NCBI GenBank assembly: GCA_036937835.1
Contig: CM072870.1
Location: 22,332,001-22,396,000 of the forward strand
Source of the DNA: Pampus argenteus
Lineage: Eukaryota; Chordata; Actinopteri; Scombriformes; Stromateidae
DNA length: 64,000 nucleotides
Direction of reading: 5' to 3'
Below the pieces are notes generated by a model that saw only the letters and a program-made list of their open reading frames with translations, was not told the origin of the DNA and made no database searches. The position numbers were made by a program, and so were the translations under genes. Of this stretch, positions 30,354 to 39,500 are shown piece after piece (position 1 is the stretch's first letter; every line of letters starts with the position of its first letter).

Positions 30354-30479
30354 GTCAGAACCCGTCCGACACCGTGGAACATGTAGACCGCTTTGTGTTC
30401 TGATGTTACCAGCGATCCTGGATCTTGTGTCTGTATTTGTGGGTTTCCTGCACACTAAGAATGAACGTTGTGTGTTTAG

Positions 30480-30612
30480 GATTTGAGGGAAGAGGTTGTT
30501 TCTCTTCGTCTGAAGCTGACGGAGAAAGAGGAGGCTCTGACGGACGCCGTGGAGAGACTGAAGAGCTCCAACCGCACCAAAGATAGCATGGAGCACTTTA
30601 TAGTCAACCAGC
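30480..30612 (+). CDS. pde4dip: pde4dip exon: LREEVVSLRLKLTEKEEALT
   Basis: Acceptor TGTGTTTAG, donor GTGAGT, phase 0 in, 1 out. The last coiled coil (LKSSNRTKDSMEHFIVNQ) matches human LKNANQQKESMEQFIVSQ. Confidence 0.96.
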
Positions 30613-30737
30613 GTGAGTCTTTCTAGCAGCTCATATCAAATTATAAATCCTGTTTGATTTAAAAAAAAAATCTTTATCACAGATGTCTGATAATCTGAAA
30701 GCTCGATAAAAGACGTTTCCTGCTTGTTTGCTTACAG

Positions 30738-30784
30738 TGTCGAGAACACGAGACGTCTTGACGAAAGCCAAGACAAACCTGCAG
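30738..30784 (+). CDS. pde4dip: pde4dip exon: LSRTRDVLTKAKTNLQ
   Basis: A 47-bp exon (acceptor GCTTACAG, donor GTGAGT) encoding LSRTRDVLTKAKTNLQ, matching human LTRTHDVLKKARTNLE. The human protein of my memory ends soon after this; the fish continues into two more exons. Confidence 0.95.
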
Positions 30785-30936
30785 GTGAGTTTTGAACATA
30801 TTTAATTTAGATTTAGTCTTTTTTTTTCTTCACAAATGAAGGAAAAACTGTCTCCAGTGGTTTACAGTTTTCTCTGTAAAACCGTCTCTTCTTCTGTTTC
30901 TGTTTCTCTCCTTTGACTCTCGCTGAGTCTCCTCAG

Positions 30937-31063
30937 GAGAACGAGCTCAGGATCTCCTCCCTTCGTCGTGCCTCTTTCTCTCCTCCTCCTCCTCCCTTCT
31001 CTCCCTCCCCTTCCTCTTTTTCCTCCTCCCCCTCCTCTTCCTCACACCCCTGGCCTGGTAAAG
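30937..31063 (+). CDS. pde4dip: pde4dip exon: Ser/Pro-rich tail
   Basis: Acceptor GTCTCCTCAG. ENELRISSLRRASFSPPPPP is followed by a Ser/Pro/Phe stretch coded by pyrimidine repeats. Two same-phase donors exist, G|GTAAAG (end 31057) and AAAG|GTACGC (end 31063). If neither is used the frame ends after RPPGFAESH at a TAA (31096-31098), an alternative C-terminus. Confidence 0.8.
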
Positions 31064-31929
31064 GTACGCGCCCACCTGGCTTTGCTGAGTCTCATTAACG
31101 TGTTGAAGCTGCTTGTGTTTTAATGATAATCTTGTTATTGAATGTGTTTGCATGTAGATTTTCTTCTAACTTGCGTTCATAAAACAGTTAACACAACAAC
31201 TTCTATTAACTTTGTGCTCTCCTTCGTATCTACAAACATCAACACGTGTCTGTGCAGCTTAAAGTCTCTAACCCTTAATCCTCAACACCACTGATAAAAA
31301 AACAAAACAAATCTGTCCTTGGCTCGTATAACGTACATGTTGTTCACATTGTTGGCTGTCAGTCGAACGCTAACACCGTCCTGCTGCAGGCGTTTCTCGC
31401 TGACATGACCCGCTAGTAACGTCTTGTTGTGTAGAGATGCAACAATTAATCGGCAACTATTTCGCCAAAAAATTTCATTTCCAGCTTCTCAGGTGCTTTT
31501 ATTTTGTCATATGTGATAAGAAACTGAATATTTTGACGGATGACGACACTTCTGAATATGATGATTTAGGTCGTCATATTAATTAATTAATAATGAAAAT
31601 AGTTGCCATGACTGCAACTTATTTATGAGAAACTCTACAGGGTATCTTCACACAGGAAATGGCTGCAGTGTGTGTTGTGTAACAAAGATGTGTCATAGTT
31701 CTTCATTTCTTTCCTCCATCCAGCAAAGCCGAGGCTCACTAAACCCGCAGACTCTTCAGGCGACTTTGTGTGAACATTGTATGACTTTGTTTCATGTGTA
31801 AACGAGCATGTTACAGTGATGTTGAAGGAAGTGTCCACCGGAACAAACAAACAAATGAAATAATTTCCCTCCCCGGATTCTGCAGAAACAACATAAATCC
31901 ACAAAAACGTCTCCTGCTTTGTGTTTCAG
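31064..31929 (+). other. pde4dip: Last pde4dip intron
   Basis: An 866-bp intron. It contains a minus-oriented copy of the AATCGATTAATCG repeat (31437-31620) and nothing else recognised. Confidence 0.6.
31437..31620 (-). repeat. Dispersed repeat, AATCGATTAATCG family
   Basis: TGCAACAATTAATCGGCAAC, the CATTTCCAGCTTCTCAGGTG block and AAACTGAATATTTTGACG are in the order expected for the reverse orientation. Confidence 0.7.
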
Positions 31930-32099
31930 GCGAAAACAAAGGAGGCTTCTGTGAACTCGCCTTCTCTCCTGGTTGGGGTGTCATGATGCCCCGGACGCCC
32001 TCCTTCTCCTCCTCCTCCTCCTCCTCCTCCTCCTCCTCCTCTCCTACTGTCCTGGCACCAGCACACCACCAGCGCCCCCTCCAGGCAGCCTTCCTGTAG
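31930..32099 (+). CDS. pde4dip: pde4dip terminal coding exon with poly-Ser tract
   Basis: Acceptor TGTGTTTCAG; phase 1 in; stop TAG at 32097-32099. It encodes GENKGGFCELAFSPGWGVMM, then a run of Ser coded by (TCC)n, then PTVLAPAHHQRPLQAAFL. I do not recognise this tail in the human protein as I remember it. The open frame, good acceptor and matching phase support it. Confidence 0.82.
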
Positions 32100-32863
32100 T
32101 GCACCAGCCCTGCAATGCTCACCGTCATCTCCTGTTCAAACAGGAAATGCTGGTTCTGTCTCTCTCATTGGTTTGGAGAAACGTTTCAGTATGTGATGAG
32201 TGTTGATGAATGTGTCGTCTGTGCTGGTTTATGAACGTGAATGATTGTCTGTTACATTAATGGTATGAAGTCTGTGAAGTCGAGACTGTCAACTGGAGCG
32301 TTTATATGAGACCAGTCTGAGTTTGGCTGAAGTTGGTTTATGATTCAGAGCTTCTCATTTGGCTTTTTTCCATTTTCACAAATAATGTCTGTCGAGTTTA
32401 ACACATACGAAACTGTCAGTTTAGTCTATTATAAGTTTAAAAAGGCGAGAATCTGAAGCTCCGAGTCAGAATCCAACTTTTCTCTCGAAGAAACTATAAT
32501 CCACTTGATGCCAGCAGTAACAGGGAGCTTCGAAAAAAGCCAAAAAACCAAACTGCAAAGTGCTTCCTGTCAGCCTCCGTCGAGGCTCGTGTTTGCTGTC
32601 AGTGTGTAGATGATAGATAGAATAGATGCATGTGGTTTGAGCAGCTTGTGGAAACAAAGCCATACTCTCTGACGGTACGGTAGATATGTTTATGTTTTGT
32701 CCTAATTGTATTAATAATGTCATAAAAATGGCCGACTACTGATATCACAAGAAGGAAAACAGAGAAGTACCGGTTTGGTCAAGTAGCTGCTAGTAAGTAG
32801 TGTAAATTTTAGCTTCTTATCCTCAAACTCTTCAAACTTCTGCTGTTCTTTGCAGATATTTAA

Positions 32864-32895
<32 letters not shown>

Positions 32896-34025
32896 GGGTC
32901 CAACCCAGTTCCTCCTGTAGCGTTGTTAAGCCTTCGGACTTAAGCTGCAGCATCTCAGTGAACCAGTGTTAATAAAAACAAGCACACGTTGCAGGATGCA
33001 GTTTTCAAGCTGATTGGCAGTTTGTGTGATGCCTTCAATGACCTGTCTGATAATTTGTACCACATGGACAGAAATTAATTTTTAATGCACGGTCTAAAAA
33101 AATAAAAAAAAAAATAAAAAAGACATTTAATTCTTGTAAAGAGACAAAATGGACCACGCTTTGATTTTAATTTTTTTTTTAATCTTTTAGATGTTTTTTT
33201 TTATGTTTTTATGTTTGAATTTCCCCAAATATGACAATCAATTTTAAGAAATGAATCAAAAGATGAACTGATCCGTGTGTCAGGATGGTTTCCTCATAAT
33301 TCCTGCTGGATTTGTGACGCTCACTGTGGGACTTTTGGGTCTTTTTACACTGGCTTGTCCCTTATTTTCTGCTGTTTCTGTCTTTCTCTGTACAGTAGGT
33401 TGCCTGTTGCCCCCTTGTGCATGAACTGTGGCTTCACTGCCCTCTAATGCTTTTACTAAAATATGCAATTTTTGGGTTACTGTGCAATACGAGTCTTCAT
33501 GGTTGCTTCTTTTGGATATTTCAGGCCACGTCATGTGTTTTAGCCCTGAAGCTGAATTGATATAAACAAACTTAGTTTTGATGAATATGTCCTGTTTCTG
33601 ACAATCAATCGGAAGTTTTATTGGCTCACTCCTTTATGACTCAATATGATTCAAACTTTTATAGATCACACAGGGATAAAAGCGTAAAAGAGCGCCGTAA
33701 TCATATATTTATAAAGCAATAAGCTCGACCAAAGTCATGTTGTCAAATCAGGTGGAAAATGATCATATTATTTGTGTAATTCCCCCACAGGTCAAAGGTC
33801 AAACTTGATGTCTTTTCTTAGTGTCTGTGTGGTTTTAGGAACCACGTCTCATGTATGTACATATTAAAGTGAGAGTGTGAACATCAGTGTGAGTTTTTTG
33901 TTGCCGTGAGAGAAGAGAAGGTCTTCAGACGAAGGCCGGCTGTATTTTTATGCATGTTCTCTTTATTAAAATGTTTTGGGGTAAAAAGTAAAGAACCTTT
34001 TCAATAAAAAGGGTCAAAGCAACAT
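32100..34025 (+). other. pde4dip: pde4dip 3' UTR
   Basis: About 1.9 kb of non-coding sequence after the stop. It contains a possible early AATAAA at 32971-32976, a TA repeat (32868-32895) and A/T-rich homopolymers, and ends at the signal below. No coding frame is supported. Confidence 0.7.
34003..34008 (+). terminator. Polyadenylation signal AATAAA of pde4dip
   Basis: AATAAA is followed 15-35 bases later by a GT-rich element (GTCTTGTGTTTTGTCTTT), the normal layout of a vertebrate cleavage site near 34020-34030. An alternative AATAAA lies at 32971. Confidence 0.75.
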
Positions 34026-34348
34026 CTGTCTTGTGTTTTGTCTTTATTTTTTCTTTTGTTTCTCTTGTTTGACGTCTTACATAAATCAGTGTGTAGTCGG
34101 GTCACGTTTCAGATGTCTATGAGTTGTTAACAGCTCCACCAAATAGTGATTTTAAAACATTTATCTGGTGACCCTTTGGAGGGCCCCGACCCCTAGGTTG
34201 GGAACCACTGGACTAAACTAGCTAACTGTATATAAAGTAGTTGAAACTAGCTCCACCTCCAGCAGCTACAACAGTAACATGCTGCTCTAACACTGATGCT
34301 TCAGTATTAATAATATAATGATGTCATATATAATAATATATCAGTCAC

Positions 34349-34510
34349 TACTGTTACTGCAGTACTTTAACTACATCAAGATCACAATACTTATGTACTG
34401 TTACTGCAGTACTTTAACTACATCAACATCACAATACTTATGTACTGATACTGCAGTACTTTAACTACATCAAGATCACTATACTTATGTACTGTTACTG
34501 CAGTACTTAA
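34349..34510. repeat. 47-bp tandem repeat, about 3.4 copies
   Basis: Units start at 34349, 34396, 34443 and 34490, each beginning TACTG(T/A)TACTGCAGTACTT and containing AACTACATCAAGATCAC. Copies differ at only a few bases. Confidence 0.95.
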
Positions 34511-34578
34511 GTAGGATTTTTTCAAACCACGCAGAGTTAAATCTGATCAGCAGGTGGCAGCAAACTCTAACAAAACTG

Positions 34579-34579
<1 letters not shown>

Positions 34580-34633
<54 letters not shown>
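34580..34633. repeat. (CA)n microsatellite
   Basis: About 27 CA units in the intergenic region. Confidence 0.98.
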
Positions 34634-34636
<3 letters not shown>

Positions 34637-35399
34637 ATTGAACATAAATACATGTTTTATTTATGTAATTTATTACAGATTCTTCATGTGATCAGATTGT
34701 GGAGCTCAGCAATAAGAAGTCATCAAACAAGCCGCGTGAGTCTGTAAAATTCAAACCTGAGACAGGAAGAACGTATGTGTCCTTACAAAATAAAACAGAG
34801 GTACAGGCCTAATTTTACATATCACCTATTTATTAATTAAATATTAATTTGATGACGTGAAAATATACTTGAATGAAGCAGGACATCTTGTTTCCAACTT
34901 TTTCAAATGAACAATAATTGCATATTTATATATTCTGTAGAAGAAGATGCTATAACTAACTATAACTATCATTTTAGAGATTTTAAAATGGTAGTTATAG
35001 TTATTTTCTTGTGGAGAAACCACATCAGACACACATTATTGTTACAAGCAGATTATTTTTATATGTCTTAATACAGATACCAGTAATTAGGCTGAGCCAC
35101 CAATACTCATTTAACTAAAAAAGTGTTACACTACAAGACTATGGATCAATGTCATTGATAAGTTATCTATACACAATAAACAGTGTCCTGCTTCATTAAT
35201 GGGTGAAACAAACTCATGTAGTTGCATATTTCAGCTGATAAGTTTATAAGATGCTACAAGGTCAAATCTATCTAGTCTTTTGTTTAAATTGTTTCCTACT
35301 GTAGATTTATGCAGATTAAAAGATTTGATGTCATCGAGATTTGGCCCACAGACCACTATTTGCCCACCACTATCTTCATACATGTCTGTTTTATTTTGG

Positions 35400-36300
35400 T
35401 GAAGCTCGACCGGATGTGCTACTCGCTCCCTGCTTTGTGCCAGCTTTACTCCGCAGTGATCGGGGTCAGCGTCAGGAAACGAGCCGTGCCGTGCCGTGCC
35501 GCGGCTGCAGTTCAACACAGACCTGGACACGGCGTCTCTAGACGGAGCTCAACCTTTATTAGATGATGGAGGAACATGTGAGGAGGACACCGACAGCCTG
35601 ATAACCACCGGGGCGGATGAACACGCTGAGCCGAGGCGGGAACCGTCTGTAACCGTCCGGCAGCAACGAGGCGGACCTGCGGCGGCGGCGACGGTGATTC
35701 TGGGCAGGTGAACGTTAGCAGGCTCGGCTACAGCAGGAAGCTAACGTAGGTAGCTAACAGTGACTCACTGCTGCAGGTTGGACTCGGTTAAAACAGCTGA
35801 AAACTCAGCATGGATCAACGTCACCTCGGAAATGATCAAATGTCCCCGTGAGGCGGCACAAACCGCCGTTTTTACCGTCTTCAAGGAGGAAACGGTGCCT
35901 GCCGCGAGGTTTGATTGACAGCTTGTCACGACGGCTTTTCCAGATGTGAAGTCGGTATGAAAAGACAAACTAGACTCTGAGTTAGCTTTAACACAGCCGC
36001 AGGACCGGCACACACCGGGAATGGCAGCCTGGGTCAAAGTGACCGGACCGGACCGGACCGCCAGCAGCTGAGCTAACCGGCTAATTGACGTTACAGATAT
36101 CAGACACCGAGACTCAGCTGGTGTTCAAGCCGCACAAAAAGAGAGTTTTTACCGGTGAAGTGAGAGATGAAGAGGACTGAGAACAAAAACAAGAGGAAAC
36201 TGTGTAACATGGATCAACCGGAGAAAGACGCGGTGAGTGTTAACGGAACCGAACCGAGCCGAGCCGAGCTGAGCCTGTCAGGCAGAACTCAGGGGAAAAA
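35400..36300 (+). promoter_or_regulatory. mast2: CpG-rich promoter and 5' UTR region of mast2
   Basis: A clear rise in CpG compared with its flanks, around the first coding exon. Short GC-rich tandem motifs occur: GTGCCGTGCCGTGCCG near 35487, GGCGGCGGCGACGG near 35678, ACCGGACCGGACCGGACCG near 36040 and CCGAACCGAGCCGAGCCGAG near 36248. This is the expected setting of a housekeeping or neuronal CpG-island promoter. The start site cannot be fixed, and several upstream ATGs exist. Confidence 0.6.
36167..36232 (+). CDS. mast2: mast2 first coding exon (MKRTENKNKRK...)
   Basis: ATG 36167 (GAGATGA context, G at -3) begins MKRTENKNKRKLCNMDQPEK and runs 22 codons to donor GCG|GTGAGT, phase 0. Human MAST2 also starts MKR with a basic stretch, and the next exon enters in phase 0. 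The remainder of this exon is not conserved with what I recall, so the link to the downstream exons is inferred from position, phase and CpG context. Confidence 0.75.
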
Positions 36301-36409
36301 CACACACTACATGACCTAATCAATACATGAACTTTACCTTGTTACCATTACCTCATGTTGATTAGAGCTAAAGTCTGTCACCAGTCTGCTTAAAGGACCA
36401 GTCCGGTGA

Positions 36410-36640
36410 TTAATCGATTAGTCGCCGACCATTAGATTGATTATCATCTATTCTGATAATCGATTAATCGTTTTGAGTCAATTTTTAGGAAAATCGTCTG
36501 ATTCCAACTTATTAGACTACTGCGACATTTTTCACCATTTTCTGACATTTTATGGACCAAACAAGTAAATAATCAATGCATTAATAAGTAATCAACATAA
36601 AGGGTATATTTGGATTAACGGCAGCTTCAATTGATTGATT
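36410..36640 (-). repeat. Dispersed repeat, AATCGATTAATCG family
   Basis: TAATCGATTAGTCGCCGACC, then GATAATCGATTAATCGTTTT, GAGTCAATTTTTAGG and TCTGATTCCAACTTATTAG, then TTCTGACATTTTATGGACCA. This is one of the least decayed copies in the window. Confidence 0.75.
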
Positions 36641-36889
36641 AGTTCCCAATTTCTTCCAGTCCTGCCAATGATCAGTGTAACTAGTCACCAGGTTTGCAGT
36701 CAGCTCAGTGCATTCTGGGAAACTCCTCCTGTTTTGTGAATAATCAGGTGAAATGTCCGTATCAATAAGTTTTATAGCTTCTTCGTGTCCTGAGATAAAC
36801 TTTGTTTAGTCGGGCGGCGGCTCTGCAGTGTCATGAGAAGTCAGATATTTGGAGGATGACATAGAGGAGCAGACGGAGCGTTTTCATGC

Positions 36890-37160
36890 TGTCAAATCAA
36901 TTTATTGATTTATTGATCAGAGTCAGAAGTTTTCTGTATCTGATAAAGATGTGAAAGCATCAAAGCTTCACTTTAAAGAAACTAAAACCAAACAAAAACA
37001 TGAATAAAGCAAATATTTATTTTTCTGTCAGTCAACTAATCACCTAATCAATCGTCTGAATAAACTACAACGAGAACCTGGAATCAGAAAAGGTTCATTT
37101 CCTCAACGCTGATGCAATTAATCGATTAATTTTTCTATCGATCGAATTGTTGCAAAGCAG
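36890..37160 (+). repeat. Dispersed repeat, AATCGATTAATCG family
   Basis: Right end GCAATTAATCGATTAATTTT followed by CTATCGATCGAATTGTTGCA is diagnostic. The left part is decayed. It lies only about 250 bp from the preceding, oppositely oriented copy. Confidence 0.65.
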
Positions 37161-37449
37161 AAACTTTGCAGCAGCAGTCAGACTGAAATCCGGTTTGAAG
37201 TTCTGGTGAGACGTTGAAATCAGATTAATGTGTTTAAAAGTTCAAGAGACGCTGACATGAACGCTGCTGCAGGCGGTTCAGGAGCTAAAACAGCTGCTCA
37301 CCACTTCATATGTGGTGAAGTGAGACTCCGCCTGCAGCCTGAAGGTGAACAAGTGACTGTTGGTGCTAAACATTCACCATCAAATAGTGATTCCAGGTTT
37401 CTTCTTCTTCATTGGAGGATAATCTGGATGTAGTTGTTCCGGGTTGCAG

Positions 37450-37463
37450 CCCCCCCCCCCCCC
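37450..37463. repeat. Poly-C run next to G-runs
   Basis: Fourteen consecutive C are followed by ACCAGGGGGGCGGGATC. The C-run could form an i-motif or pair with the nearby G-run as a hairpin. Confidence 0.9.
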
Positions 37464-38015
37464 ACCAGGGGGGCGGGATCAGGCTAATTAGAGCCGACTG
37501 GATGTAGCTACAGCCGATTATCAGAGTTCAGTACAGTGTTAATGCACCTACAGGCTATCATACTGTATGTACAGAAACTACCCAGAATGCATTAGAAGTG
37601 AAGCTAAAGCGGCTAATGTAGCGGCTAATGTAGCAGCTACAGACACAGAAATGTAGAGATAAATTTTAGGATTTTAAAATACTGGATCAATAACAATCCA
37701 GATAAATCAGATTATTGATTTTATCCAGCTGTAATAATCACTCGTTGATTGAACTAACCAGAACTTGAGATGAACTTTTAGCACCTTTTTTTGCATTTTT
37801 TTTAGCTTAAACTGCTAAACGTATTTAGTGTTTCTCTTTGACCGACTGATGATGTGTCTTAATGTAACTGAGCTGAAGTTAAAGGACGAGTCCCTTGTTT
37901 TTTTACCTGAGTGTGACAGACAAGATCATACAGAAACTGAAACTGCTGTTAAACCTAAGATGGCTTTAAGGTTTATGGACTGAAAAGCTTCAGTGCGAGT
38001 TAAACATACAGGACT

Positions 38016-38018
<3 letters not shown>

Positions 38019-38065
<47 letters not shown>
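38019..38065. repeat. (CA)n microsatellite
   Basis: About 23 CA units in mast2 intron 1. Confidence 0.97.
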
Positions 38066-38067
<2 letters not shown>

Positions 38068-39339
38068 GACACAGCAGATGTCTTGGGCAGCTCACCGTCT
38101 GGCCTGAACAGTGTTATGTAAACATTTTATATCTCACATTTCTGTGGCTTTACAGTTTATATGATCACTGCGCTGCATTCAGCTGCAGCTCAGAGCTGTT
38201 TTCAGCTAACAGGAATGAAGGTTACAGTGTTTTCTGCACAAATCACAGCCTCCTGATCTCATTATCTCCTCTGGCTGTGTCACATCAGGGTTGTCCAAGC
38301 AGTCCTCACACAAACAGGACAGCGAGGACATTTAGATTTTCTCCAAGATGCTAATTTTGTTCCCATTTCATCATTTCTCCAGTATTAATGCACATAGAAG
38401 TCTGTCTGATAACGTTACGATTCTGTCGGTTTATATTTCATCTTGTAGCCGTAACATGACTGAATTTAAAGCTCTGTGATTGGCTGTTTCTTTCTGCAAG
38501 GCACCCTGGGAGTCGTAGTTAACGAACCAGCTGTTTTCTGATCTTTTGTTCTGTTGATTTAACGAGAAACTTTAGATCAAACCAGGAGTCACGTCTGTGT
38601 TTGTGGGGGGAAAAACGCTCGCCGTGTTTGATGTTTTAATGTGATGTGCATCATCTGGTCACGTTTATCTTCATCTTAGCCTGTGAACTTACAGAAAAAG
38701 GTTTTTTTATTGAATAGCCCTTGAAGTTGTGATATTTTGTGCTGTATTTGCTCATTGCCAACAGTAGCCTTGGCTCTTTGCTCTTTCTTATCCATTAGAT
38801 ATGTCTATGGTTAAACATTAAACCTGCCTCCTTGCCCTTGCACAGATACAGAAGAGTGATTCTTCCTCTGATCCTTTAACCAGCTACGCCTGTTTTCACC
38901 CTTTCATATCTTTTCTTTTTCTTAACAGCAGCTTTTCACATTAATCCTCGGCCTGTTAAATCCTTAAAAAGTGTTGTGTCGTCCTTAATGAAGAAGATCC
39001 ATCACTCTGCTGCTGCTTAGTGCTGCAGGATGCTTCCCCTCCAGTCATTGTTACTGAGTGCATGCATCCCATCCAACGTTAGCGTCACGTTAGCATCAGA
39101 AAACCTTTCCTCTCTTTCTCCCCTGATCCTCTCCCCCTTCAGTCTTTTATTTTTCTCCTCTCCAGCTGTCCATCATATGTTTGATGATGTTTATTAATCC
39201 CTTGAGTTAAATTAAAAGCCCACCAAGTAAACCTCAAAAGTCCCATAATCAAGATTGAATTCTGGGAAATGGAGTTAAAGAGATCATAGAGTTGATTATT
39301 ATGAGTTGGCTAATATTTCTGCACTATTAGTTAATTAAA

Positions 39340-39500
39340 CATTGCTGCTTCTAACTCCATGAGATGTCAATGTTTTCTGGTTTCTATGACGATAAACTGA
39401 ATATCTTTTATTTAATTAAATTAATCGATCAGTCAGAAAAATGAATCGGCAGCTATTTTGATTTATTTTACTGTTTGGAAACATACAATAAGTCTTTTAA
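39340..39500. repeat. Dispersed repeat fragment, AATCGATTAATCG family
   Basis: Contains GTTTTCTGGTTTCTATGACG, AAACTGAATATCTTTT and AATCGATCAGTCAGAAAAAT then GAATCGGCAGCTATTTTGAT. The order of blocks suggests rearrangement or two nested fragments. Confidence 0.6.

Larger units (their letters stand above)
1792..34025 (+). other. pde4dip: pde4dip (myomegalin) gene, all but its 5' end
   Basis: Myomegalin is a long coiled-coil scaffold of centrosome and Golgi. By established family knowledge it anchors PDE4D and PKA, binds AKAP9 (AKAP450), CDK5RAP2 and pericentrin, and in its CM1 form recruits gamma-tubulin ring complexes. In this window 39 coding exons join in phase into 2,103 codons plus a stop. 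The order matches human PDE4DIP from the block after CM1 (NIELKVEVESLK) to the C-terminus (TRDVLTKAKTNLQ). Landmarks are DSKQIQVDLQDLGYETCG in the middle and GHIDDFKALQQQLLEG (CM2-like) near the end. Two alternative first exons (8406-9641 and 24406-24569) offer N-terminally different isoforms. The paralogue cdk5rap2 is less likely because the MKESC exon and the mid-protein block are myomegalin hallmarks. Confidence 0.93.
34026..35400. other. Intergenic region between pde4dip and mast2
   Basis: About 1.4 kb. It holds a fragment with GGTTGGGAACCACTG (34140-34210) common in fish repeats, a 47-bp minisatellite, a CA microsatellite (34580-34633) and AT-rich unique sequence. No gene is seen. Confidence 0.65.

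Noticed and set aside
1792..34025. Alternative identity cdk5rap2 for the first gene
   Set aside because: Many exons follow human myomegalin block for block, and the MKESC exon and TKAKTNLQ end are specific to PDE4DIP.
34140..34210. GGGCCCCGACCCCTAGGTTG / GGGAACCACTGG as a hAT-type element
   Set aside because: It resembles a common fish repeat end, but only about 60 bp is recognisable and no terminal repeats or target duplication could be set, so no element was called.
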